Assembly: GCA_015232405.1 (NCBI GenBank)
Contig: JADFZS010000005.1
Coordinates: 18,730-82,729 of the forward strand
Origin: Magnetococcales bacterium
Lineage (GTDB): Bacteria > Pseudomonadota > Magnetococcia > Magnetococcales > JADFYX01
Direction of reading: 5' to 3'
DNA length: 64,000 nucleotides
The notes under the pieces were generated by a model that had not been told where the DNA came from, made no database searches, and saw nothing but the letters and a program-made list of their open reading frames with translations. Below are positions 28,151 through 36,798 of the stretch, piece after piece (position 1 is the stretch's first letter; every line of letters starts with the position of its first letter). Position numbers and translations under genes: made by a program.

Positions 28151-28913
28151 TATCATAATTATTTTTTGTATTGCTGTTGGTGGTCTATTTCTCGGTTTAG
28201 ATGGTAAAGGAACAGATGGTGGGCATTTGGCATCCAGTAGTTGTAACGGCTGTCATGTTGCCGAAAAAGTTGATACAAACAACGCCTCTGTTCTTGTTGC
28301 TGCTCAGGAAAGATTGTGTGGTGATTGTCATGCTAAAGCGATCAAGATGAGCCACCCTTCCGGTTTTACTCCAAACCATGCACTACCCACAGAGTTTCCA
28401 CTTGATTGGAAAGGGGATCTTACATGCAGTTCATGTCATTTAATCCATGACCATAAACCCGGCCTGCTGCGTAGCCATTCAACTGGATTAGATTTTTGTC
28501 TGCAGTGTCATCCCAAACAGTTTTTTGAAGATATGTCTGATGGGGGAGTATCAGTGGCTGGTACAGGTCACCTTGATGCTTCTGAAGATATTGAAGGTGT
28601 TGAATTGGACTCCTTTTCCCTACAGTGTATGGGGTGTCATGGTGAACAAGGTGATAGTAAAAGGGTTGATGTAAGTGCCAGAGGCCTGTTACGACACACA
28701 AGTAGCTCGATGAACCACCCAATTGGAGTCTCATATAATCAGTCTGCTACCTTTGGTGGGTATCGAGCTTTGACCCAACTCCCTGAGTCGATTGTTCTGC
28801 CTAATGGCAAACTTTCTTGTGTTTCATGTCATTATGGATATAGCAAAAAGCATGGCGGTCTTGTTATAGCCAATAATTATTCAAATCTTTGCCAAACCTG
28901 TCATGATTTATAG
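28131..28913 (+). CDS. Heptahaem c-type cytochrome
   Basis: 260 residues with an N-terminal hydrophobic export signal (residues about 5-22). Seven CXXCH sites: CNGCH, CGDCH, CSSCH, CLQCH, CMGCH, CVSCH and CQTCH. Extra histidines (for example in SHPSGF, MNHPIG, IHDHKPG) can supply distal ligands, as in bis-His multihaem proteins. The spacing, with paired sites separated by 40-80 residues, fits a periplasmic electron-transfer protein related to doubled-CXXCH families. The ATG lies within the previous gene, with GGGAG in good position. It is sandwiched between two small membrane proteins, suggesting a membrane-associated complex. Confidence 0.92.
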   Translation: MRVSNFNIIIIFCIAVGGLFLGLDGKGTDGGHLASSSCNGCHVAEKVDTNNASVLVAAQERLCGDCHAKAIKMSHPSGFTPNHALPTEFPLDWKGDLTCSSCHLIHDHKPGLLRSHSTGLDFCLQCHPKQFFEDMSDGGVSVAGTGHLDASEDIEGVELDSFSLQCMGCHGEQGDSKRVDVSARGLLRHTSSSMNHPIGVSYNQSATFGGYRALTQLPESIVLPNGKLSCVSCHYGYSKKHGGLVIANNYSNLCQTCHDL

Positions 28914-28927
28914 GAGGTATTGGTATT

Positions 28928-29554
28928 GTGACTAAAAATAAAAAAAGAACAATTCATGAAGGTAGGTCAATTTTAGCCATACCATTTACGAGCAAGATTC
29001 AACGATATTTTGATTTTTATATTCAAAAACGTTTGCTTTTTGCTTTGGTTTTAATGGAAGTTTCGCTAGTCGTTGCAAGTGTAGTCTATCTATATTTCCG
29101 CTTTCATAACATTATTAATGAGAGTTTTTACCGTATTCACCAACTTCCTCATTCTGTGCAAGCCATATTTTTGGAGGAGACAGGAAAGGTTATTTTATAT
29201 CTTCTAGCTATCAATCTACTGGCCTTGCTTATTGCAGATCGCTGGTGGGTCAGGTATATCAGAAGCGTTCTAAGCTCTTTTGGTATGCTAGCTGATAAAA
29301 TGGCTGACTTGGATCTAAGAATCGATCAGGAGCTAGAAGCCAAGCATGAATCGTTGGATATGATGCTGAACTGGAGAAAAGGGGAGAGGGAACGAGCAAA
29401 AAATATTCGTACTTTTATAAGCCAGCTTGAATCTCCAGAGTTACTTACAGACGAAACAGCAAGACAAAAGATGCTCCTGTCCTTAAAAGGGTTAAGGGCT
29501 ACTCTTCCTCCTTACAGCCGACGTTATATTGGTCGTTTGGACAAATCGAAATAA
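28928..29554 (+). CDS. Two-helix membrane protein following heptahaem cytochrome
   Basis: 208 residues, GTG start with a perfect AGGAGGT at nine bases. Membrane segments near 35-57 and 86-104 with a short periplasmic loop; the second ends in ADRWWVRYIRSV and continues as a helix (MLADKMADLDLRID), again like a HAMP-type juxtamembrane segment, followed by a basic soluble tail. It shares topology but little visible sequence with 27581-28150. No known family is recognised. The three genes 27581-29554 are tightly spaced and end at a strong terminator, so they form one unit. Confidence 0.75.
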   Translation: MTKNKKRTIHEGRSILAIPFTSKIQRYFDFYIQKRLLFALVLMEVSLVVASVVYLYFRFHNIINESFYRIHQLPHSVQAIFLEETGKVILYLLAINLLALLIADRWWVRYIRSVLSSFGMLADKMADLDLRIDQELEAKHESLDMMLNWRKGERERAKNIRTFISQLESPELLTDETARQKMLLSLKGLRATLPPYSRRYIGRLDKSK

Positions 29555-29639
29555 ACGATTGTTTAAGTTGCCGAAGTGACTGATAAAGGAAAATGAGGGA
29601 TAAGATAGTATCCGTCGAGTTAACATCATCAGTAAAAAA

Positions 29640-29680
29640 ATAGAGCTTGTTCATCTTTTTGATAAATGAACAAGCTCTAT
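29640..29680. terminator. Bidirectional terminator
   Basis: A 15-bp perfect stem (ATAGAGCTTGTTCAT with ATGAACAAGCTCTAT) around an 11-base loop, preceded on the plus strand by seven A residues, which become a T run for minus-strand transcripts. It lies between convergent genes ending at 29554 (plus) and 29703 (minus). Confidence 0.88.
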
Positions 29681-29702
29681 ATCAATCACAAGAAGAAAAT
29701 AA

Positions 29703-31079
29703 TTATTCTGCTTCTTTTGGTTTTGTAGGGAATATTCTGGCTACACCACCAAAACTTCCAACCCACATACTCTTGTCATTTGCAAATGCCATAGAAAAGA
29801 CATTGTTTGAAAATAGGCCATCGGAAGTGGTCAAGATGTTAAATCCAGTTGCCTTTTTCTGTGCTAAACCTTTGCTAGTACCTACCCATAAAGAGTTTTG
29901 TTCATCTTGATGCAACATGAAAATAAAATTGGATGGTAGACCATCATCCATTGTGAAATTAGTCCATTTTTTGCCATCAAACTTTGAAAGACCAGCACCC
30001 CATGTTCCACACCAGACATTGCCATCTTTGTCCACTTCCATGGATATGATGTAATTTGGGTTGTAAGCTGTGGTTACATTGGCTAAACCCTGTTCGGATT
30101 TTTGCCGTGCGTGGTGGCTGGATGTCTTGCCAGGGTCTTGCATGCTGTCATTTTGTTTTTTAGCCATTTCATATCCAATTCCAAGGCCATCATCATGGGT
30201 CCATTTGCTCCATTTATCATTTACAAAACGACCAAGACCACCTTCTGTTGCTAGCCAAACTTCACCATTTTTACCCTCTGCCAGACCATAAACCCAATCA
30301 TTTGGTAAACCACCTTTTGTACTTTCAACAGTGAAGGTCTCCCATTTTGATCTATCATCTAGGTTACCGCCTTTAATCCGGTTGGCTCCAGACCAGGTTG
30401 CGATCCAAACATCACCATTTTTCATCTCTTGGACATCATAGATAAAAGCATCACCAAGCCCATCAGGTATATTGTAGGCTTTCCAGCTTTTTTTCTCAGT
30501 GTCGTATACTGAAAGTCCACCACCATAAGTACCTACTGTAATCTTGTTTTTACCAAGACGACCGATGTGGAATACACCATTAGCTACCAAACTGCCGTTA
30601 CGAACATCAAATAGTTTATAGTCTTCGGTTTTAATGTCATAACGGATAACTCCCCCGGATGTTCCTACCCAGACAAAAGTATCATCGACAAGCATATCTT
30701 TGACATTACGATTGCCAACCCGGAAATGGTTGAATTTAACATTGCTCTTCTTAACAACAGGTGCTTGGGCAGCAGCTTCTGGGCGCCCTGGGTGTCCACC
30801 CTGATTCCTGACTCCAGGTTTTAATGGTCCTACACCTGCAGCTGCCATTCTTTGAAGCGCAGCTGCATCAGATTGTGAAGATTGTGGTTGTTGAGGTCGT
30901 TGTATAGGCTGAATTGGCTGTGCAGGCTGTACAGGTTTTCTTGCAACTTGCTGAACCTGTTGAGGAGGTGCAGTTTCTTTACCCTTTTTCATTCCTATGA
31001 AGAAGGCTCCTGTTACCATTCCTAACACCAATACAGCACCAACGATGGTGAGAATTAGAGGTTTTTTGCTAGAATTCAA
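29703..31079 (-). CDS. Membrane-anchored periplasmic beta-propeller (Reg_prop repeats)
   Basis: The open frame extends to a GTG at 31157, inside the upstream gene. A TTG at 31079 has AAGGAG seven bases upstream, giving 458 residues and no overlap. One membrane segment (about 7-30; ILTIVGAVLVLGMVTGAFFIGMK) is followed by a Pro/Gln-rich linker (PIQPIQRPQQPQ) and about 320 residues of propeller blades with repeated W(V/I)GT..G(V/L) and N-x-VW motifs (VWVGTSGGVIRYD, VWIATWSGANRIKGG, VWCGTWGAGLSKFDGKKW). These are two-component-regulator propeller repeats, usually the sensor part of hybrid kinases. Here they stand alone. It is the last gene of the probable kinase-regulator-Sel1-propeller-propeller operon. 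Confidence 0.82.
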   Translation of the reverse strand: MNSSKKPLILTIVGAVLVLGMVTGAFFIGMKKGKETAPPQQVQQVARKPVQPAQPIQPIQRPQQPQSSQSDAAALQRMAAAGVGPLKPGVRNQGGHPGRPEAAAQAPVVKKSNVKFNHFRVGNRNVKDMLVDDTFVWVGTSGGVIRYDIKTEDYKLFDVRNGSLVANGVFHIGRLGKNKITVGTYGGGLSVYDTEKKSWKAYNIPDGLGDAFIYDVQEMKNGDVWIATWSGANRIKGGNLDDRSKWETFTVESTKGGLPNDWVYGLAEGKNGEVWLATEGGLGRFVNDKWSKWTHDDGLGIGYEMAKKQNDSMQDPGKTSSHHARQKSEQGLANVTTAYNPNYIISMEVDKDGNVWCGTWGAGLSKFDGKKWTNFTMDDGLPSNFIFMLHQDEQNSLWVGTSKGLAQKKATGFNILTTSDGLFSNNVFSMAFANDKSMWVGSFGGVARIFPTKPKEAE

Positions 31080-31095
31080 TGTGCTCTCCTTGGAT

Positions 31096-32217
31096 TTATT
31101 TTTTGACAGTACCAATACGGAATATCTTTCCGTTGGTTCCTGCCCAGATCTCACCATCAGATGTGGCGGCTAAAGTATAAATGTTAAGTCCCTGCATAGT
31201 TTGATTTTCTGAAAAAACTGTCCAACTACCATTTCTAAAGAGGGCTAGTCCGTTATTTGTTCCTGCCCACAGAACGCCATATTTATCTCTTGCTAAACTA
31301 TATACGACATTCCCTGGAAGTCCCTCTCTTGTGCTATAAGATTGCCATTTTTTACCATCAAAATGACTGACTCCTCCACCCCATGTTCCCGCCCAGAGAG
31401 AGTCGTCGTGATCCAACTCAAGGGAGAAAACATAGTTAGGATTATATGTCTGGCTACCACTATTTAGTATACCAAGATCATGCCTGTTACGGGTACCAAG
31501 ACCGGTATTGGTACTAGCTGGTAGTTGAGCAGTATTTGGTGCACCCAAGCCATCTTTGTGTTCCCACTCTTTCCAGGTTTTGCCATCATAAAGTGATATT
31601 CCACCTTCTGTTCCAAACCAAATTCTTTGCTTGGAATCAATTTCGATGGCATAAACCCACTCATTGATAAGCTCTTTTACGTAGGTTTCCATCTTGTCAC
31701 TATCAAGGTCGAGGCGGTTAACTCCTGCCCAGGTTCCAATCCATAAGCTTCCATCTGGGTGGCTTGCAAAAGAGTAGACCCAATAATCGGCAAGACCATG
31801 CATGGGAAAATAGGTTTTCCATTTATCGCCTTTGAGACTTGACACTCCTCCAGCGTTTGTTCCAAACCATATGCTATCCTGACTATCTTTCCCTATAGCA
31901 AAAACATATTCATTAGCTAGACCATCTTCACGGGTAAAGGTTCTCCGAACCCCAAAGCTATCCAGGTCGATTTCATGAACACCTATTGAAGTCCCAACCC
32001 ATAGTGCCCTTTCTTCCTCATCCACAAAAGTGGAACGAACATAGACATCTTTACCAACTTCATAACTATCCAAAACAGAATATTTATTTAATTGAGATGT
32101 GGATGATGTCTGTGCTGTTGAAGCGGCATTTTGTTTTGAGGTTCCAGCTTTATCTGAATTGTCGGAACAGCCGGAAATCATTAAAATTAAAAAAAATAAC
32201 AGAAACTTGCGCCACAT
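31096..32217 (-). CDS. Beta-propeller lipoprotein (Reg_prop repeats)
   Basis: 373 residues. Lipobox ISGC (Cys near residue 17) after a short hydrophobic signal. A Ser/Thr/Ala linker leads to about 320 residues of propeller blades of the same type as the next gene (ALWVGTSIGVHEIDLDSF, SLWIGTWAGVNRLDLDS, SLWAGTWGGGVSHFDGKKW). The shared block with YNPNY followed by an acidic LDHDDSLW/VDKDGNVW blade shows the two arose by duplication. Being lipid-anchored rather than membrane-helix-anchored, the pair may sit on opposite faces of the periplasm. Blades of this type bind ligands or partner proteins; no ligand is evident. Confidence 0.85.
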   Translation of the reverse strand: MWRKFLLFFLILMISGCSDNSDKAGTSKQNAASTAQTSSTSQLNKYSVLDSYEVGKDVYVRSTFVDEEERALWVGTSIGVHEIDLDSFGVRRTFTREDGLANEYVFAIGKDSQDSIWFGTNAGGVSSLKGDKWKTYFPMHGLADYWVYSFASHPDGSLWIGTWAGVNRLDLDSDKMETYVKELINEWVYAIEIDSKQRIWFGTEGGISLYDGKTWKEWEHKDGLGAPNTAQLPASTNTGLGTRNRHDLGILNSGSQTYNPNYVFSLELDHDDSLWAGTWGGGVSHFDGKKWQSYSTREGLPGNVVYSLARDKYGVLWAGTNNGLALFRNGSWTVFSENQTMQGLNIYTLAATSDGEIWAGTNGKIFRIGTVKK

Positions 32218-32283
32218 TTAATTAAAATATCCTTTAATAAATAGGTCTATATAAATTATCAATATAATAAAGTTTGTTTGTAT

Positions 32284-32934
32284 CTATGGTTCTTTTTGCA
32301 TTTTGACAATATTTTTAATTGCCTGATCGATTTCAGCTGCTTTTTTAGGATCTTTTCTTAACCCTAGTCGTCCTAAACGATAGGAACTGGACAGTTCAAA
32401 CATGGCTGGAGTATAGCTTTTATCTGCCGCTTTTTGGAACCATGACAGAGCCTTTTTGTTATCAATTGGTAATCCTAACTCACCCTTGGAATAGATAAAA
32501 CCCATGGCTGTCATCGCTGGTGGGTGGTTGTTTTTAGCAGCAAGGGATATCCATTTAAAGGCTTTTTTATTATCAATTTTTCCAGCGTTACCACTAGCAA
32601 TCATCTGTCCCAAACCCAGAGCGCCAGCCATACTACCCCCATTGGCAGCTTTTTTATACCAAGCCAATGCAGTTTTGTTATCTTCTGCTTTATCATAGAT
32701 ATATGCTAACAAAACCATTGCTGGTTTGTAATCTGCCTTGGCAGCACTACCCAAATAATCAATTGCAGTTACCAGATCATCCCGTTGGTAAGCCTTGCTT
32801 CCTTTTTCATAATCGCTCTTGGGGTCTGCCATGCCAGTAGTTGGCAGGCTAAATAAAATACTTAAAAAACACAAAGCCAAAAGCAAAGATTTCCAGTTAC
32901 CAAAGGACATCTTTGTATAATTTATTGTTTTCAT
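32284..32934 (-). CDS. Secreted Sel1-repeat protein
   Basis: 216 residues; GAGGAGG about five bases before the ATG. A signal peptide ends near GMADPKS (residue 37). About four to five Sel1-like helical repeats follow, with the A-x2-W(Y/F/I)-x2-AA pattern (ALAWYKKAANGGSMAGALGLG, AFKWISLAAKNNHPPAMTAMG, ALSWFQKAADKSYTPAMFEL). Sel1 repeats are TPR-like scaffolds for protein-protein contacts. It lies between the sigma-54 regulator and the propellers in one orientation. It may help assemble or report on an envelope complex. Confidence 0.87.
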   Translation of the reverse strand: MKTINYTKMSFGNWKSLLLALCFLSILFSLPTTGMADPKSDYEKGSKAYQRDDLVTAIDYLGSAAKADYKPAMVLLAYIYDKAEDNKTALAWYKKAANGGSMAGALGLGQMIASGNAGKIDNKKAFKWISLAAKNNHPPAMTAMGFIYSKGELGLPIDNKKALSWFQKAADKSYTPAMFELSSSYRLGRLGLRKDPKKAAEIDQAIKNIVKMQKEP

Positions 32935-32982
32935 TAAACCCTCCTCACATTTTCAACTGTGATTTTTTAAAACAGCTTTTCA

Positions 32983-34371
32983 TCAGTCACTAAATAAATT
33001 AGGTAGATTTGCCTGTTCAAGCTTACGATATAGGCTAGATAGACCTATACCTAATGAGCTGGCTGCTACCTTTCTATCACCGTCTGCCTTTTCTATAGTA
33101 TCCAAGATTACCTTTATCTCATAATCTCTAATCTTGTCACGGAGAGTTTCTCCAGATTCAGGAATGTTGATTCCTGAAATTGATGTAGAAACTTTTGCTG
33201 CGATATTCTGTGGTAGATCATTCAAGGTAATGACACCATCTTCAGCTAGAATCAAGGCTCTCTCAATTACATTTTCCAATTCACGGATATTTCCCGGCCA
33301 ATCATGCTTTTGCATTGCCGCTTCAGCATCAGGATCAATTGCAAAAGGGCTGTTTGTACCAGCCTTTGTTGCTCGTTGCTCCAGGAAATATCGAATGAGT
33401 AATGGAACATCTTCTGGACGTTCCCTAAGAGGGGGAATCGGAATGTTAAATACATTGAGACGGAAAAAAAGATCTTCCCTGAAGGTTCCGGCAGCAACCA
33501 TGTCCTCTAGTTTGCGGTTTGTTGCCGAAATAATTCTAGTATCAACGTTTCTAAACTGTTCACTTCCAACCGGGCGTATTTTATTTTCTTCCAACACATG
33601 CAGAAGCTTAACTTGTAGATTTAGTGGTAACTCTCCAATTTCATCAAGAAATAGGGTGCCTTTATCAGCCTCTTGAAAAAGCCCTTTTTTAGCTTTATCC
33701 GCCCCGGTAAACGCCCCTTTTACGTGTCCAAAAAACTCACTTTCCAGTAGATTTTCCGGTATCGAACCACAGTTGACAGGTATGAAAAGTCCCTCTTTTC
33801 TTTGGCTGTTTTTATGGATTTGTCTAGCTACCACACCTTTACCTGTACCACTGCCACCAGAGATAAAGACAGTAAAATCTGTTGTTGCAACCTTGCGAAT
33901 AAGACGTTCCACCTGGGTCATGCCTGGAGAGATCAAGCGACATTTTCCCTCTTCCTCTTTTTGTACCATCTCTTTCAAAGTTCGGTTTTGTGCTTTAAGA
34001 CCGATAAAGCTGCTCACCTGCTCAAGGCGATGAAGAATATCTTCCCGTCGTAATGGTTTGGTGAGATAATCAAAAGCACCTGCTTTCATGGCTTTTACGG
34101 CGGTATCCACAGAGGCATAAGCAGTCATCATCAAAAAGACAACCTCATAGCCCCTCTCTTTAGACTGTTTAACCAGTTCAATGCCATCCATTTCTGGCAT
34201 GTTAATATCGGATATTACAAGGTCAAAATCATCTTTTTCCAGTTTGAAAAGTGCCTCAACTCCATCCTTTGCTGAATCTGCGGTATAATCAGCTTTTTTT
34301 AGAGTGGCTACCAATATCTGTCTAATTGCAGGCTCATCATCAACTACAAGAATATTCAGTGATTTTCTCAA
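32983..34371 (-). CDS. NtrC-family sigma-54-dependent response regulator
   Basis: 462 residues. TTG start at 34371 with AAGGA (overlapping the kinase stop codon) about eight bases upstream. Receiver (1-120) with DDE at 11-13 and phospho-acceptor D55 (LVISDINMPEMDG); AAA+ domain (about 145-370) with Walker A GGSGTGKG, the sigma-54 contact loop GAFTGADKAKKG and Walker B LFLDEIGEL; C-terminal Fis-type helix-turn-helix (about 420-458; KVAASSLGIGLSSLYRKLEQ). It activates sigma-54 promoters when phosphorylated, presumably by the kinase encoded one base upstream. Sigma-54-like elements in this window precede cytochrome genes (36799, 61927) and a GGDEF-EAL gene (38962). Confidence 0.95.
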   Translation of the reverse strand: MRKSLNILVVDDEPAIRQILVATLKKADYTADSAKDGVEALFKLEKDDFDLVISDINMPEMDGIELVKQSKERGYEVVFLMMTAYASVDTAVKAMKAGAFDYLTKPLRREDILHRLEQVSSFIGLKAQNRTLKEMVQKEEEGKCRLISPGMTQVERLIRKVATTDFTVFISGGSGTGKGVVARQIHKNSQRKEGLFIPVNCGSIPENLLESEFFGHVKGAFTGADKAKKGLFQEADKGTLFLDEIGELPLNLQVKLLHVLEENKIRPVGSEQFRNVDTRIISATNRKLEDMVAAGTFREDLFFRLNVFNIPIPPLRERPEDVPLLIRYFLEQRATKAGTNSPFAIDPDAEAAMQKHDWPGNIRELENVIERALILAEDGVITLNDLPQNIAAKVSTSISGINIPESGETLRDKIRDYEIKVILDTIEKADGDRKVAASSLGIGLSSLYRKLEQANLPNLFSD

Positions 34372-34372
34372 A

Positions 34373-36775
34373 TCAAATTTCCTTAAGATTGCTGTTTGTT
34401 AAAGGTAACACAATATCGACGGTACTTCCTTTCCCAGAGGTTGATTCAATTTCGATTGTACCATCATGTTTATCAATAATGGAATAACAAAGAGAAAGTC
34501 CAAGCCCAGTTCCTTTCCCAGCTGGTTTTGTTGTAAAGAACGGATCCATAACTTTGTCCATGACATCACTTTCCATACCAATACCGTTGTCAGTAACTGA
34601 AATTTTTAAAAATGCATTAACATCATCACCTGTTTTAGAAGTTTTTATACTAACTTTTGGTGGACGATCACCATTTTCTTCCATAGCATCTGCTGCATTA
34701 ATGATCAGATTTATCAAAACCTGTCGTAGTTGAGAGGCGGAAGCAGAAATAGCAGGGAGAGTTCGATCAAGGTCCAGGGATAACTCAATGGTTTGTAAAC
34801 GTTTGTCAAAACGCATCAGGTTGGATGTTTTCTCTGCCAAGCTATTAATATCAACAAGTTGAATCTCTTCTAATTGTGGTGCTGCCAGATCAGAAACATC
34901 ACGTGTTATATTGGATATGCGGCTTATCTGTTCATCCATCATTTTCAGATAGCTTAATGTATCTTCATTTTCTTCACCCAAATTATCTTGAATTGCCTCT
35001 AGAAGACCTGAAATAGCTGCTGTTGGGTTGTTTATTTCGTGTAGAATTCCGGCAGCCAAAGTACCTAAAGAGGCCATTTTTTCGTGATGAGCTTGAGTTA
35101 TTCTAGAAAGGGCAATATCTTTTTCAGCTTTTTTTCTTTCGCTGATATCATGTACTGTGGCTATGAAACGTATATCACTGTTGGTCTGAATTTGGATGAT
35201 ACCCAGTTCAATTGGCAGAAGTGAACCATCTTTTTTACAGGCTAATCCTTCTCTCTTCAGGCTATCTCCAGGTTTGGTTGTGGCAAGAAATTTTTTAATA
35301 TAATTATCATGGGCTGTACGGTGTGGCTCAGGAGTAAGGATTCTCACATTTTCCCCGATTAGCTCATCGGCAGTATACCCAAAAATTCTCACCATAGCTG
35401 GATTGCAAGACTCAATCTCGCCACTTTCTTTTACCCCAACAATACCTTCTCCTACACTATCCAAGATGGTTCTGAGGCGCATTTCACTGTTTTTCAGGGA
35501 GTCTTGAGCAGCTTTAAATTCAGTAATATCTTCTTTTACAGCGACATAGTGGGTTATCTTGCCATATTTATTGCGAATTGGAGATATCGAAGCTGACTCC
35601 CAGAAGAGAGATCCATCTTTTCGCCGGTTATGAAACTCACCACGCCACTCTCTGCCACTGCTTATCTCATACCACATTTTTTCATAAGTAACACTGTTGG
35701 CCTTTCCAGACTTTAAAATGCTGGGTTTTTTTCTAATTACCTCAGCTCGGCTGTAGCCTGTTACCTGAGAAAACTTGGGATTAACATATTCAATATTACC
35801 TTCAAGATCAGTAATCATCACCGTTGCAGGGCTTTGTTCAACAGCCTGGGTAAGCTTAAGAAGTTCCCCTTCAGCTTGTTGTCGTTCTTCGATCTCTGTC
35901 TTTAAAACCGCATTGGTAATTTTCAGGGTTTCGGTTCTATCTTCAACTTTTTGCTCAAGGGTTTCGTTGTAATTACGGATTTTTTTAACCAGCGAAGTCA
36001 ACTGTCCGTGTTGAATCTTTATTGTCGAGTCAGCTTTGCGGATAATGCTGAACAGGGCCAGATAGAGGATGGAAAAAAGTGAAATAACCCCAAATGCAAT
36101 CTCTTTTTGAGATTGTTCGTGGTGGGATAGCTGGATTGTTATATCATAATAAAGTTCAAACACCCCCTGAATTTTTCCGTTTTTTCTTAATGGGACATAG
36201 GTGGATATCATATCCCTATCTTCTACAACGCCATCAAAAGAGGGGAAACCATTGCGATGTACAAGGTTACTAACTGCTTTTCCTTGCATTGCTGATATAA
36301 ACCCTACATTTTTACTTTGGTCTTCTCCTATCTGGCTTGATTGAGTTGAGTAAACGGTAATTCCATGTATGTTGAATATTTTGATTTTAACTACCATTAG
36401 ATCCTGCATGAGTCGCCCAAGCATAGTATCAAGATATGGGATCATCATGGTGTGGTCTTTGATCTGATTTTTATCTAGTTCAACAGTTTTTTTGAGAAAG
36501 CCTCGCAAACTTGGCCAGAGGGAGTTTGAAAAAGCTTTGGTCATTGCGATGTTCTGATGTTCTCCCATTTGCATCAGAGAGCGTTCTTCAATCTTATTGA
36601 AATGAATATTGATTAATATACCTCCCAATAACATTGTAATTAGACTGGTTATTGAGAAATAGCGTAACAGTTGGAACAAATTGGCCTCCCCCTTGCTCAA
36701 CAGTAGGTTGCTGTCTGCACCTTGTTGATCATCACTGGGTGTATATCCATTGGATTTATTTTTGAAGGACAACAT
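34373..36775 (-). CDS. PAS-PAS sensor histidine kinase, partner of the sigma-54 regulator
   Basis: ATG at 36775 gives 800 residues; TTG at 36790 would add five. Membrane segments near 38-60 and 220-242 enclose a periplasmic sensor of about 170 residues. This sensor shares blocks with the GGDEF-EAL protein at 38962 (NSLWP, IFNIHGITVYSTQSSQIG and FPSFDGVVEDR). Cytoplasmic part: coiled coil, two PAS domains (about 300-415 and 425-540), NtrB-type HisKA (SLGTLAAGILHEINNPTAAI) and HATPase (GKGTGLGLSLCYSI). The regulator follows after one base, so the two are a coupled NtrB/NtrC-like pair. The gene starts back to back with a cytochrome gene. Confidence 0.93.
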   Translation of the reverse strand: MLSFKNKSNGYTPSDDQQGADSNLLLSKGEANLFQLLRYFSITSLITMLLGGILINIHFNKIEERSLMQMGEHQNIAMTKAFSNSLWPSLRGFLKKTVELDKNQIKDHTMMIPYLDTMLGRLMQDLMVVKIKIFNIHGITVYSTQSSQIGEDQSKNVGFISAMQGKAVSNLVHRNGFPSFDGVVEDRDMISTYVPLRKNGKIQGVFELYYDITIQLSHHEQSQKEIAFGVISLFSILYLALFSIIRKADSTIKIQHGQLTSLVKKIRNYNETLEQKVEDRTETLKITNAVLKTEIEERQQAEGELLKLTQAVEQSPATVMITDLEGNIEYVNPKFSQVTGYSRAEVIRKKPSILKSGKANSVTYEKMWYEISSGREWRGEFHNRRKDGSLFWESASISPIRNKYGKITHYVAVKEDITEFKAAQDSLKNSEMRLRTILDSVGEGIVGVKESGEIESCNPAMVRIFGYTADELIGENVRILTPEPHRTAHDNYIKKFLATTKPGDSLKREGLACKKDGSLLPIELGIIQIQTNSDIRFIATVHDISERKKAEKDIALSRITQAHHEKMASLGTLAAGILHEINNPTAAISGLLEAIQDNLGEENEDTLSYLKMMDEQISRISNITRDVSDLAAPQLEEIQLVDINSLAEKTSNLMRFDKRLQTIELSLDLDRTLPAISASASQLRQVLINLIINAADAMEENGDRPPKVSIKTSKTGDDVNAFLKISVTDNGIGMESDVMDKVMDPFFTTKPAGKGTGLGLSLCYSIIDKHDGTIEIESTSGKGSTVDIVLPLTNSNLKEI
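36682..36696 (+). promoter_or_regulatory. Sigma-54-like promoter for the triheme lipoprotein
   Basis: TGGCCTCCCCCTTGC has the invariant GG-N10-GC spacing and a perfect TTGC at -12; two of the six -24 bases differ from TGGCAC. It lies inside the 5' part of the divergent kinase coding region, about 100 bases before the cytochrome ATG at 36799. The sequence match is seen; promoter activity is inferred. Confidence 0.45.
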
Positions 36776-36798
36776 ATCAAGGTTTTCCAAGAGGAAAA

